Assembly: GCF_038396675.1 (NCBI RefSeq)
Contig: NC_088924.1
Location: forward strand, 29,668,501-29,732,500
DNA from: Hydra vulgaris
Taxonomy: Eukaryota > Cnidaria > Hydrozoa > Anthoathecata > Hydridae
Direction: 5' to 3'
DNA length: 64,000 nucleotides
Shown: piece by piece, positions 12,210 to 23,152 of the stretch
Layout of the letters: each line of letters starts with the position of its first letter
Position numbering within the stretch: the stretch's first letter is position 1
The notes under the pieces: generated by a model
What the model was told of the DNA's origin: nothing
The model's input: only the letters and a program-made list of their open reading frames with translations
Database searches by the model: none
Program-made: the position numbers and the translations under genes

Positions 12210-12620
12210 AAAAAAGAACAACAAGCTTTACAACAGGCGTCCAGGAGAAATTCTATTTTAACTTGTTTAAAACTACAAGGCAGCCCATTTACTAGTGGAT
12301 CAGATGTCAGTGAATATATTAAAAAAGAGCAAGGTTTGATAAAATGCCAAAAACGATTGAAAAATGAAGTAATTTATTTTAGAGATACAAGTAGGTCATT
12401 GCCGCGGAAATCAACTCTATTTAAAATATGTCTATAGAAGTCTTATGTCTATAGAAGAATATACTTCTAATTTGAAGGTTTTACTTGGAAAGTCATCACA
12501 GCAATCCACAATCACCTACGATGACTTCCACAAAGTTATTTCGCACTTTCAAAAGTTAATTTTGGAAAAAACCTGTAAAAACATGGAGAATATTGTAGTT
12601 TTGCGCATTTGTCAAGTATC
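12210..12620 (+). pseudogene. Unrecognised repeat-derived ORF remnant
   Basis: A plus-strand frame reads QQALQQASRRNSILTCLKLQ and continues with GSPFTSGSDVSEYI and IYFRDTSRSLPRKSTLF before a stop near 12433. A second frame, 12445-12627, continues with EEYTSNLKVLLGK. The composition looks protein-like rather than random, and I take it to be the N-terminal part of a transposon-borne protein that I cannot name. Confidence 0.35.
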
Positions 12621-12639
12621 GAGTTAATTAGATTTTATT

Positions 12640-14440
12640 AACGTGTTTAACTAATTAATTAGCTTAGTCTGCATTTGCAACACTTATTGTTTTACACTTT
12701 ATTATTTTGGTAAAAAATCTTTATCAAAAACTTGATTACTCTTAATAAAAAATAACTCTATTCACCTGGCCACCATTAAAACAAAATGAGAAGAGAGACC
12801 TCTTTATTAGTGTCAAAATGTATTCGACATATGTGACAACAGACACTTTTCCTTTGAACATTGTGGGGACACCAGACCTTTTATATTGATTTAACTTTGT
12901 TTCACATTGTGGTAGGACAACAGTCTATACCTCTGTAGATACTGAAAAAAAGGTCTCATACATAACTCATTTTCACAAAAAACTGGATAACCGACTTTTG
13001 TCTACTGAGGTACAGATATTAGGATTTAAAGTTTATTTTAGTTTAAAGTTTTGGTTTAGTTTATAGTTATTTTAATAACTATAAATAATAATAAAAAAAA
13101 CTAAAAAAAAAAGCCTAAAGCATTTTACTTTAAAATCTTACAATGTAAGAAGGTGAAAGAAAATTTGGTTATTTAGATGCTCCTAGAGGACCTAACAGTT
13201 TTGACGCAGAACATTTAAAGAATTTCAAAAACATTTTTTTAGGTTCCTCATTGGATTAATTCAAGTATTCTATAAGTAATGAGCATAATACACTTTTCAA
13301 AGTAAATCAGAACGGATGCTAAACTCAAACAACAGTTGCATTCTGCCCAAAAGGTATTTTGACACTACTGAATTTTTAATTTCTACTTGAAGACCGAAAG
13401 TGTTGAATAATATATAATTTGAAGACCAAAAGTGTGGAATAATACTAACTAATGAACTTAAAGTCATAGCAACGCATAGACCAAAATGAGAAAAAATTTA
13501 TTGATGAGCGACTTAGTTTATAGTTTTTTCTCATGTTTTATGAGTTGCAACTGATAAAATTACTAGTAACTTTATCACTATTTTGTTAGAATTTACTTTG
13601 GTCCTGCGCTTTCACAACATTTTAAATAAAGTTAGCCTCAAGGTTAACATAAAAAGAAACTAAAGATTCATCTTTAAAAACCAAAAAACATAGGTTTGTT
13701 GACTTGGTGCAATCGCAGAGTACTTAAGAATTATCCACAGCAGCAGAAATAGCACATCGTGTGTTGGATCAAGGAAATGTAGCTACTTCAAGTAGAAAAA
13801 GTACAGAAACACTAGAACAAAGATAATCTACTAATGTAGTTTGTAGTGCAAACAGTCGACAAAGTAATACTTTAACTGACACGCATTCTGAGCAAAAATA
13901 TATTACCTTTGATGCTAATCCCAAAATAATGAATAGTGAGTTAAAAGACACGGTTGATATAAAAGAAAACTGTAATTTTGGTTTTTCTAATTTGCATGCT
14001 TAAATCAGTACTTTAGTGTGCTTGCTACATACTAGCTATTGTTTGAAAATAAAAAAAGGCAGCTAGAAGCTATGAAGATAAATGTTTTAAATAACATTCA
14101 AAAAACATCAAACAGAAGTTTAAAAAACTAAAGAGGCATTGTTGACAGATTAAAACTTGGCTAAGGCAATACAAAGGATGCACACAGCAAAGCAACACAG
14201 CTCGCAAGTTTTTTCTAAATTCAAAATAAATGGAAATTACAGGGTTAGACGTCAAATTAATTTTAAAAAATTTAGTGTTTATTAAGATCGCTATCTTCTG
14301 GCCGTGAAATTAATAGTGTCAAGTTTGAAGAACTTTGTTCTGAAACTAGTACTTTGTATCTAGGTTTATATTCGTGGTACTACCATTAGTGACCGCTTAT
14401 CTCATAATAAGATTAATAATTATGAAATAAATGTTATGTT
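12640..14440. other. AT-rich stretch with no supported gene
   Basis: Only frames of about 60 codons with biased composition. Fragments near 13700-14300 have slightly protein-like stretches but nothing I can identify. Confidence 0.35.
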
Positions 14441-14479
14441 GGTATTTTTACACACATACCATTTAATATACATATTAAA

Positions 14480-14712
14480 TGCAACGTTGAGCCAACGTAA
14501 AATACAATGCTGTGAAAACTGAAAAATACAACGTTGAATCAGCGTAAAATATTACATACCGCCAACTTAAAATACAACATTTTGCCAACGTTAAAATTAT
14601 GTTGTTAGAGATGTCACGTTTGTAACCAAAATTTATAAAAACAACGTTGGCAACCAATGTTGTGCCAACGTAACTCGTAGCATTTTTCTAACGTTTTACC
14701 AACGTATAAGTG
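14480..14712. repeat. Cluster of AACGTTG / CCAACGT motifs
   Basis: Within about 230 bp the palindromic core AACGTT and half-site variants (CAACGTTG, GCCAACGTAA, CCAACGTTA) recur about ten times in both orientations at irregular spacing. This could be the subterminal repeat block of a DNA transposon or a degenerate satellite. Confidence 0.5.
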
Positions 14713-14929
14713 TTAGCTGTGTAGTTTGTGCGTAAAACTTAGAAAATAAAAATACGGAAAAAAAAAACTGCCAAAAAGTGAAAATGTTTAGTAAAAATAA
14801 ACCAATTGTTTATCTAGTTATGGATTGCACCACGCCCAAAGACATTTCCAAGATATTTTACCTCTAAGTAATGCTTAGACTGTCATTAAATGTTTACATA
14901 TAAAATGACTGGTTGTGTTACGAGGAAGC

Positions 14930-15553
14930 TTAACAGTGGTTTAAAGAGTTCAGATTGAACTCTTCAGTTAATCAAGGCTTTTAAGGACCAATTTTCTTAG
15001 AACCCAGTAAGGTCAACGAGGAAAATAGCTGAACAGATCTTAGTAAGTAAGCACCTAATCAGAAACGTAGTCAGAAAGGATTCTAAAGCAAAGTCAAAAG
15101 CCAGTATAAAGAAACAACTAAAACTTTCAAAAAAAAAAAAAGATCTGAAAGATCAAAGAAACTGAGTCTCCTGAAAAAGATATTTACAACGATGCTTTTT
15201 TCAGATGAGAAATTATTTACTGTTTATTCTGTGTCAAACAGCAGAACCAATAGTTTCATTAGTCATAAACCAGTCCAAGCAGTCCCAGAGGCCATGAGAC
15301 CTAGAGGTGGCTCCAGGAGAATCTTCCAAAATACTGATCAAAAGAGTTATGGCTACCTGCATTCCCAGACTTGGCACCTCTTGACTACTCTACTTGGGCG
15401 TATCAGCATTTCCATAACAGTATCAACTCCCTAAAAACAGCTATATAGAAGAAGTGTAACATTATATTCAAGGACTATATGTAAGCCACCTGTTTCAGAT
15501 AAAGAGTCAACTTGAAACTGTGATTGATGATGAGGGAGAACATATTGAATAAA
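14930..15553 (+). pseudogene. Mariner-like transposase deletion derivative
   Basis: Pieces in order: RKIAEQI and LIRNVVRKDSKAKSKA (N-terminal DNA-binding part), then the open frame 15192-15434 with MLFSDEKLFTVYSVSNSRTN (first catalytic Asp region). An internal deletion follows, and then DYSTW and AYQHFHNSINSLK from the C-terminal catalytic end. The last part after 15435 contains stops. The loss of the middle of the catalytic domain makes it inactive. Confidence 0.65.
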
Positions 15554-15640
15554 AATGTAGTAAATGTCTTTCTTAACACTTTAGCCTCAAAACGTAGTAT
15601 ATATTGTTAGATCAAGCTAATAAAAGAAACTAGTACATTT

Positions 15641-15960
15641 AGGAGAAAAATTGCCAATGGTCGTCCAGTAAAAATAGCAACAAAAAGTAACATTAGAAAA
15701 CTAAAAAACATGTTCAGTCATAGATCAGGGCGTTCTCAAAGAGCAGCCGCCAGAAAATGCTCTTAACCGTATGTTAACAAGTTGTTAAAAATGATTACTA
15801 ACATCAAGTATAGAAAAAAAAAAAATTAAAAAAGAGCAAAAAAAGCTAGCTCGACCCAAATGCAGACAAATTTTACAGCATTATGGAAATCGTAATTTTT
15901 TTTATTGAAGATGAATCAATAAAAAAAATCGAAATGCCAGGCAATCACGTTATCTACAAC
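15641..15960 (+). pseudogene. Tc1/mariner-like transposase N-terminal remnant
   Basis: The plus strand reads GRPVKIATKSNIRKLKNMF, then RSQRAAARKCS and, after a stop, a helix-turn-helix-like continuation ending in KLARPKCRQILQHYGNR. The same family lies at 6054-6790. It ends where Tc1-like 3' sequence of the opposite strand begins. Confidence 0.6.
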
Positions 15961-16249
15961 TTATGCAGAAAGTTTAAACGCGCTTGTTTTTTTAAAAGTT
16001 AAGGTAAGTTTAGAGTGGCACAAAGTGAAAACACGAGGCAGGGTCCAGGTTTTATTTCTTTTTTACTTAGCCAGTTATTAATTAAAAAAAAACAACACAA
16101 GTTTGAAAAAAAAAAACACAAAATCTTTTCTGAAATTAAATAAAAAACTCAAATAATCAAAAGATTACTTAGAAAAAAGTGCAACAAAGTTTAAACGCAC
16201 CTACAACTTCTTTTAATCGAAATATATTAATACGGGATATGACCCCCGT
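15961..16249 (-). pseudogene. Tc1-like element, 3' end (left part of an insertion-split copy)
   Basis: On the minus strand the transposase frame that runs off the right flank of the Polinton (33867-34345) continues here directly after the shared CCCCGT and reaches a TAA at 16213-16215. Non-coding 3' sequence follows, with GCGTTTAAACTTTGTTGCAC, and a second phrase near 15965-15980 (GCGCGTTTAAACTTT) that could be the inverted terminus. This is the interrupted target of the Polinton. Confidence 0.7.
16244..16249. repeat. Polinton target-site duplication, left copy
   Basis: CCCCGT here is repeated at 33867-33872, immediately outside the inverted termini. Six base pairs is the duplication length expected for Polintons. 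Confidence 0.85.
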
Positions 16250-16527
16250 AATAGTATAAAAAGCGGGTTCTGGCTCATTTTTTTTTATTTTTTTTTATTT
16301 TTTTGAGTGAGCTAGAAAGTATGATACATTTCAACCATTTTTCAACATGTATATTATGAGATCTCTTCAACTAGAATGACATGGTATTCATTATAATTAT
16401 ATAATAATAATTAAAAGGTGAAACCTAAGCCTAAGCGTAAATGAAATCTACTTTGCATTAGGTCTTTCAAACCCATAAGAAGTAGTTCGAACTTAACTAC
16501 GCATAATAGTAAATTACTCCTATTAAA
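16250..16527. repeat. Polinton left terminal inverted repeat
   Basis: It matches the right terminus in inverted orientation over about 270 bp with scattered differences, including an extra block of about 15 bp near 16405-16420. Its inner edge covers the last codon of the integrase gene and a mirrored copy of the last codons of the fibre-like gene (CTACGCATAA). Confidence 0.9.
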
Positions 16528-17794
16528 GTAAACTTATCAATTTTTTATTATCAACCCATGAGTTGAACGAATCAGGATACCCATACTACTTTACTAATGA
16601 TTTGTTTTTAAGTTTGCGAATAACTTTTTCAATCCTAAATATATCCTGATACGTTTTTTGCATCTCTTGTTCATAAAAAGTACCTTGTATTTCTTCACCA
16701 TTATAGTCAGTTATTTTATACGTTGGTGGATCTGTGAACTGAACTTGTGACACTGTAAAAACTTCTTCAGTCCATCTCGGTGTGTATCCTTTTTCAAACG
16801 TTCCTTTCTTTTTAGTTATCCTGACTTTGATCGTACATTTCTATTTAGATTGAACCAAACACTATTTTCATTCTTTTTAGCGCTAGCTTCAACTGGAGTT
16901 TAATGGAAGAATGCTTTGTGTTGTTGTATTTATTTACCATTTCATTCAAGACGTCAATATATTTTCTAGTAGAATTAGCTGAAAAGTACTTAAACATTTT
17001 ATCTTTCATTGTTCTATTCCAACGTTCAACTACACAACTTTTTTCTTCATTTTCAGTTAAGTATAACTCAACACCTAGAGCTTTAACATACTTATTATAA
17101 AATTCTAAGCCTTTATCTACCCATATTTTTTGACATTTTCTTTCGTGGAAGATTTTATTTAAAGCATTAGCAACATCAACTCCAGTTTTACTCTTCAGTG
17201 GAACAATCCATCCATACTTTGAAAAAACATCTATCACCGTTAATAAGTATTTTATACCGTCATTGAATTTGGAGAAAGATTGCATGTCAACTAAATCAGC
17301 AGCCCATATTTCATCGATTCCATTTACAATCACTTTTCTTTTTCTGAAATGTTTTACAACTGGTTTATGAAGTTCGTTTGCAAGTTCGTCAGTCCATGTT
17401 ACTTCGCATGGGTCTGAAAGACCTACTTCTTTACCCTTTTCTTTTTCTTTGATCGTTTGTAGTTTTTTATGAGTAATTTTAACACCCAAACCAAATTTTT
17501 CTTTAGATGCTATAATAGGTTTTATAATACCTCGTTCAATTCTTTCACGTATTGTTGGATTTTTTATAGAATTCATTTCTTCGATCATAGTTTTATCAGC
17601 TAAATTTATTTTTGCAGTACCATTGAAGTATTTATAAGCAAGATCATGATGATAAGCTGCATTATCAACTCTATCTATATGTTTACTCCATTCTTTATAT
17701 GCGTCAGTAGAAGTTAATCGTTCATCTAAATTAGTACCAGGACCAGCAAAGTTCATTCCAGGTAAATGCATTTCACCAGGGAACTTTGCCCATG
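16523..17794 (-). pseudogene. Polinton integrase with N-terminal phospholipase-A2-like domain
   Basis: Inserts the element into host DNA. The main open segment, 17771-16845 (308 residues), starts with a parvovirus-type PLA2 signature: a calcium-loop-like NFAGPGTNLDERL at residues 6-18 and the catalytic-type VDNAAYHHDLAYK at residues 35-47. The retrovirus-like integrase core begins near residue 155 and keeps all three acidic positions: ADLVDM, VDKGLEF and VVERWNRT. After 16845 the frame shifts at least once and continues through an SH3/chromodomain-like tail (RITKKKGTFEKGY, NGEEIQGTFYEQE) to an in-frame TAG at 16586. Chromodomain-like residues (YPDSFNSWVD) continue beyond it to TAA at 16523. 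An ATG at 17794 opens a frame that hits TGA one base out of phase. The fusion could be genuine or could represent two genes merged. Confidence 0.85.
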
Positions 17795-17816
17795 GTAATT
17801 TTATTTTTTTAGTTAT

Positions 17817-17984
17817 TTAATTAATTGAACTCACTAAATCTCCTCCTTTTTTTGATGATACAAATTGAGTTTTTGTTGTTCCACAAATAGCGCAAGTTCC
17901 ACGTTGCATATTTCTATTGTTTTTACTCACAACATTTTGCAAGTTTGGTGTATTTGTTTTGTTTCTACATTTGACACAGTACAT
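17817..17984 (-). CDS. Small zinc-ribbon protein (DUF5679-like)
   Basis: An intact 55-residue ORF. Two CxxC pairs are visible, CVKC near the N-terminus (residues 3-6) and CAIC at residues 31-34, with a QFVSSKKGG tail. This is the arrangement of the small DUF5679-type zinc proteins found in giant viruses and Polintons, whose function is unknown. The start lies directly beside a TTATATATATAAAA tract shared head-to-head with the ATPase gene. It is one of the few unbroken genes of the element. Confidence 0.7.
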   Translation of the reverse strand: MYCVKCRNKTNTPNLQNVVSKNNRNMQRGTCAICGTTKTQFVSSKKGGDLVSSIN

Positions 17985-18035
17985 TTTTATATATATAAAA
18001 ATTTTTATATAAAAAAAAAAGTCTTATATATAAAA
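17985..18035. promoter_or_regulatory. Divergent TATA-like start region between zinc protein and ATPase
   Basis: Both genes start within a few bases of TTATATATATAAAA-type tracts in this 51-bp gap. The same TTATATA(A/T)AAA pattern directly precedes the start codons at 23153, 24800, 25724, 26329, 27689, 28391 and 32378, and a weaker form precedes 31930. This suggests a common element promoter. Given the A+T richness, the pattern needs a statistical test. Confidence 0.5.
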
Positions 18036-18810
18036 ATGGATATTATAAATTTGTCATGGAATGTGAATAGCAATAAGAGAAATAATAATAAGTTGTTTCC
18101 TAGGAGTATAAGAGGAATTATTGTCGGGTTGTGGAAAAACTACTTTATTATTGAATTTACTTTTGAGACCTGGTTGGTTAGACTATAATAATTTACAAGT
18201 TTTTGGAAAATCTCTTTTTCAACCAGAATACAAAATATTAAAGCAATCTTTTAAAAAAAAATTGCCAAAAGAAATTATTCTTGAGCTATTTAAGCTACAA
18301 GATCAAATAAAAAAATCAAATGAAAATCCAGATTTTGTAATTAAAGAAGTTTCAAAAAACTTAAATGAGAAAACAGATATGGAGTGTAAGTTTTTTGAAA
18401 CGGAAGAAGATGTGCCAGATCCTAAAGATCTAGATATTCGTAGGAATAATTTGATGATATTTGATGATTTACATTTAACAAAGCAAAACAAGTGTGAAAA
18501 ATATTATATACGAGGAAGACATAGTAATGTAGATTGTTTCTATCTTGCACAAAATTATTTTATGTTACCTAGGCAAACTATACAAGAAAATACAAATTTT
18601 ATTTGCTTATTTCCTCAAGATTCAAAGAATTTAAATCACATATATAATGATCATGTTTCAAGTGATATGGGAAAAGATGAGTTTAAAAATTTTTGTAAAA
18701 AAGCATGGTCAGAACCTCATGGATTTGTTGTCATAGATTTATCTTCTAAAATAGATAATGGAAAATATAGAAGTGGATTAGATAATTTTTATTTTCCATC
18801 TAAAGTTTAA
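18036..18810 (+). pseudogene. FtsK/HerA-type genome-packaging ATPase, one frameshift
   Basis: In Polintons and related viruses this P-loop ATPase pumps DNA into the capsid. The start ATG at 18036 opens a frame (MDIINLSWNVN) that carries through about 26 codons. A shift near 18118 moves it into the long frame, which holds the Walker A motif SGCGKTTLL and runs to TAA at 18810. Walker B is NNLMIFDD near residue 108 of that frame, and the C-terminal arm ends GLDNFYFPSKV. Total length near 257 residues matches the family. Apart from the single shift in the run before Walker A, the sequence looks complete. Confidence 0.85.
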
Positions 18811-19047
18811 AATAATTTTTTTGTATATAAAAAATTCAAATTAAAAGAGTAACGGCTACAAATTTTTTAGGGGTTTTTATTGATGAAAATCTGACATGGA
18901 AAAAACACATTGAAAACTTATCCTCTAAAATTTCCAAAAGTATAGGAATACTATTTAAAATAAGAAGCATGCTAAATAAACATACTTTAATTCAGCTTTA
19001 CCACTCTTTTATTCATTGCCATCTAAACTATGCTAATGCGGCTTGGG

Positions 19048-20652
19048 CAGTGGCGGATTAAGACTTTTCGGGGCCCGGGGCTATTTAAAAGTAGGAGGCC
19101 CCGTACCATTAACAACGACAAAAATGAGTAAAACAAAGATTTTCTTGAAAACGCTATCACTGATATTTATCTATATACAAATTTTATACTTATTTTATTG
19201 AATTAAGTTGAGTGATTTTTTTTTGCTTTTCTTCCCCGCAAACTCTGCAATCACATCGCTGAAATTTAAAGTTTCTAATAATTTTGACTCAATAGTTAAT
19301 CTTGCTATATTAATTAAACGACTATGGACCATTGTTGATCGGTGCATGTTCTTAACTCTTTTAAGAGTAGAGAATGATCTCTCAGCCTCGCAATTTGTTA
19401 TGGGAATAGTTAGAAACAAGCGATATGCTATATAAACATTTGGAAATACATCAATAATATCGGTTTCAACAATCCAATTTAAAACATCCAGAGGAATCAA
19501 TGTGTTTTCAGTCTCAGATTCATCACTTTTTGAAAATATTTAACCGAATAATATCTGTACTGGTTTTTGAACATCCGCTTCGAAGATTCAAAATTAGAGT
19601 CTTTACTTTGAAAAAAAGCATACCCCTTGTTTAAATACTTCATTCGTTCATTTTCCTTTAATTGTAATGGCCATAAAGCAGGGTCTTCGCGTAGAATGGT
19701 ATCTAGGAAAAAAAATCATAATAAATAAGCCTAATAAAAAAATAATAAGTGACAATTTATAGAATAAAAATATTAACTGCCTAAAAAGTAAATTGTTTGT
19801 TTAGCAGATGTTAGAGGTGTCATTAAAGATAGTAAATATTGGAGTACCTGAGTCAAGCTCATTGTTATGCATTGTAGATTCAACACTTTCAACTTCTTCA
19901 ATTTCATTTGAAGGACCTTGGCAGGCTACCTCATTTTCCGTGTTATTGTTTTCATCTTTTCTTTCATTGTTTTTATTATTATCTACAGTTTGTGGAAATT
20001 GCATTATAGTTTGGTTTGATGAAAAAAATTTTGTCATTTTTGGAAGTTTAGCTACCATTTCCGCTCTCTCTTTCTTCAATCTTCTTTTACAAGCTCCACT
20101 TTCATATTTTCTTAGCATTTTAATTATAACTGTATAACCTGAAAAGTGTTAAACTGTTCTTTTTTTCTCTTTCACGAATTTAGCGCTTCAGCTATTAAAT
20201 GCATTCACACAAGAACTCTTTTGTGCGGAAGTACAAAAGAATTGTAGAATTGCAATCGTTAATGCATTTTCAATAACAATATAATTATTCAAGTCATTAA
20301 TAATTATCCGAAGAGAATTGTTTTTGTAGCAATTTGTACAAATGTTACATTCAATTATTGCTATAAGGCACTGCTACCAATCTAGTAATTTTTTTTTGTA
20401 GAAGTAGTTGCGCTCCATCGTTGTCAAAGACCGGAAAAATATATAATGCAGCGTTTTTGTTGACAGTTATTTTATTTTTGTGCTTTTGTTTTCAGACAAT
20501 TTAGTAAATTTAACTTTGGCTCTTTTAAGTTAATAAAAGATTTAATTTTCAGAGTTAATAAAAAATTATCTACTTTGAATCAGGGCCCTTAAAATTGTGG
20601 GGCCCGGGGCTATAGCCCCTAGCCCCCCCCCCCCCACCTTGATCCGCCACTG
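19048..20652 (-). mobile_element. hAT element (ZMYM-type), internally deleted, nested in the LINE
   Basis: The termini CAGTGGCGGATTAAG (left) and CAGTGGCGGATCAAG (right, complement) are flanked by identical 8-bp duplications GGCTTGGG at 19040-19047 and 20653-20660. These are textbook hAT features. Length is 1605 bp. The minus strand encodes both ends of a transposase but not its middle. A C-rich run lies near the right end. Confidence 0.92.
19195..20118 (-). pseudogene. hAT transposase, N-terminal and dimerisation parts only
   Basis: The N-terminal frame 20118-19801 contains KYESGACKRRLKKER and an acidic low-complexity stretch. A degraded zinc-finger-associated region follows near 19690-19520 (DPALWPLQLKENER), and then the hATC dimerisation domain at 19500-19195 with CEAERSFSTLKRVKN. 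The whole catalytic centre between them is missing, so this is a non-autonomous deletion derivative. Confidence 0.8.
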
Positions 20653-21196
20653 GGCTTGGGGTAGTGTAAGTAAAACTAAATTAGAACCACTTTATCGCCA
20701 ACAGAAACATGTTGCACGACTTATTAATTTTAAACATCGATTTTATCATGCTAAGCCTCTTTTAAACGAAATGAATATTCTTAATATATATCAACTTAAT
20801 ATTTTTAATGTATTGTGTTTTATGTTTAAATGTAAGTCTCGCACATTTCCAATTTCTTTTCACAATTTATATTCTTTAAAAGTTAAAAATAAATACAATT
20901 TGCGTAATGAAAATTTTATTCTTCAACCAGTTTTCAAAACTAATTTTGGTAAATTTTGTATTTCATTTAGAGGAGCATTTTTATGGAACAAAATAGTGTT
21001 AAAACTTTTTGATTTCTCTCATGAATGGAACTTTTTCTTATTTAAAAGAAAATTGAAAGAAATTCTTTTCTCAGTTGAAAACATTCTGATATATTTTTAA
21101 GTTTGTTTTGTTTTTTATTAATACTCTTAGGAAATATTTTATCGTAATTTATATATACGAAATCTTTTATCTTAACTTAAAGTATATATATTAACT

Positions 21197-21390
<194 letters not shown>

Positions 21391-21681
21391 GTGTAAGTAT
21401 ATTTATTTACATGTTTGTATGTTTAAATATGTATAAATAATTATATTTGTATTTATGTGTGAATATTTGTCTATGAATTATTTAAGGATTATTTATTATT
21501 TAAAATCTGTTTAGGCGGTTCTCGATGACAAGATCTTATGATCTTCTGCGAGTATCCGCGTTCTTGTTGTAACGTTAACAAAATTGTAATTCTGACTATA
21601 GGTATTTTATTCATTCTTATATTGTAAAACTTATTTTGAATAAATAAAAATAACAAAAAAAAAAAAAAAAAAAAAAAAAAA

Positions 21682-22530
21682 ATGTATATAATATTGAATG
21701 ATAAAAGTAGTCATATAAAAGAGAAGTTTGTTCCTATTATACAACTAAGTGAAGATAAAGATTATGAAATGGCATTAGTTGGTCTTACTACATTCTACAG
21801 TTTTCCAAATGTTGATTCTTCAAATAACAATTTTAGATATAGTTCAGATAATGAAGCGACTTGGATAGATATAAACATTCTAGAAGGTAGTTATGAGATT
21901 GATGATATAAATAAGTATATTGTGGAAAAAATTACTGAAAATAGTAAAATTATTAATGGAGTTAAAACTCGCAGTCCAGTGCATAATGTCCAAATTTTCC
22001 ACAATTAAAACATGTTAATGTTATCGTCTTTTTCTTCGCTTCGTCAATGTCCATTGCTACAATATATGTTCGCAGTTGAAAGATAAACCGTTGATGGTTG
22101 CCATCAAATACTGGTGGCATAATGGCAAAAATAGCTTGTTGCATTCTTGTTCTATTAAAGTTGATGAATTAAAATTATAACATATACGTGGTATAAGTCA
22201 CGTAGATAAACGTGGAAAAAGTCACGTAGATAAACGTGATGAAAGTCACGCATTCATTTATGGTTTTTAATGACTATTGTTGTTTTATAATTGTCTTGGG
22301 AATTAGAACTTTATATTTATATACGATTTTATGTTATGAAGAAAAGGGTTGAAAAACGCTTAGATAGTTGTTTTTAATATATATATATGTAAACGAATAC
22401 AAGAATGCAACAATAACACTAAAAATAATTTCAAAGATGAAGACTAAATTGGTTGATCAAGATGGAAATCTGATAAATTTACGAGGAGAAAAATTAGCTA
22501 TTAGATTTCATATAAGAGAAAAAAAATAAT
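21682..22530 (+). pseudogene. Polinton minor capsid (penton-type?) protein, split
   Basis: The N-terminal segment, 21682 to about 21970 (roughly 95 residues, starting MYIILNDKSSHIKEKF, with YEMALVGLTTFYSFPNV and EGSYEIDDINKYI), is protein-like and collinear with other Polinton genes. About 465 bp of foreign sequence interrupts it. A frame at 22436-22530 (VDQDGNLINLRGEKL and a final FHIREKK) then looks like its C-terminus. If so, the middle is lost as well. The first base of the present ATG comes from the LINE poly(A) tail. The role as penton or other vertex protein is a guess from position and beta-rich look. I do not recognise a named domain. Confidence 0.5.
21962..22430 (-). mobile_element. 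Retrotransposon gag-like scrap interrupting a Polinton gene
   Basis: The minus-strand ORF 22144-21962 begins like a Copia-type gag (PPVFDGNHQRFIFQLRTYI) and jumps to a CCHC knuckle (CFNCGKFGHYALDC), so the middle of gag is deleted. Perfect 15-bp inverted repeats TTGTTGCATTCTTGT (22136-22150) and its complement (22399-22413) bracket a non-coding part. That part has tandem GTCACGTAGATAAACGTG units at about 22195-22250. It could be a partial LTR element or a composite insertion. Confidence 0.5.
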
Positions 22531-22544
22531 CTAACTATAACAAA

Positions 22545-23114
22545 ATGAGTAAATATACTAATATTAAAATAAATCTTTCACAAAACCAAATAGAAAAATT
22601 TAAAAATGCAATTGAATGTGGTATTGAAGCTAGTACTAAGTTATCGCATTCAGATTTAAATGATGAGCATGTATTAGCTGTAACAACAACACAATTGAAT
22701 AGAATTAGAAAAGCATATGAAAAAGGTACTAGTGTATCAATTATTTTAAGTAAAACACAACTAGTACACAATTCTAAAATAGAGGGTGGATTTATTGGTG
22801 CACTTTTACCGTTTCTTGGTACTTTAGCATCAAGAGTTATACCACCACTTTCAGGAGTAGGTTCAGCAGCTGGGTCAGCTATGGTTGATAAAATTGCTGG
22901 AAATGGTATTGTGTACATGAAAAAGAAGGGGCAAGGAGTTAAATTAACATGTGCAGGATCTGGTTTATATTTGAGACCATGGAGTAAAGGAAGTTCTGTA
23001 GGTGATGGTCTGTACTTACGTGCTGAAAATGGTTATACATCAACAGGATAAGGTTTATTATTAGGACCAAATTCTCCATTTGCTAATATTCCATTTTTAA
23101 ATAGGATTCTTTGA
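22545..23114 (+). pseudogene. Polinton pX/core-type virion protein, premature stop
   Basis: The open part (168 residues) has a lysine/serine-rich N-terminus, a hydrophobic glycine-rich segment near residues 81-115 (GGFIGALLPFLG) and a C-terminal tail with GLYLRPW and GLYLRAENGY repeats. A TAA at 23049-23051 interrupts the frame, which continues in phase (LLLGPNSPFANIPFL) to TGA at 23112-23114. The layout resembles the adenovirus-X-like small virion proteins of Polintons and adintovirus-like elements. That functional label is inference from general look and neighbours. Confidence 0.55.
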
Positions 23115-23152
23115 TTTTCAAATTATATATAATAAAATTTATATATAATAAA

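Noticed and set aside
20597-21100. ORF seeming to start in the hAT terminus and run into LINE sequence
   Set aside because: Its first codons are the C-rich hAT end. Only the part after 20660 is the genuine reverse-transcriptase tail.
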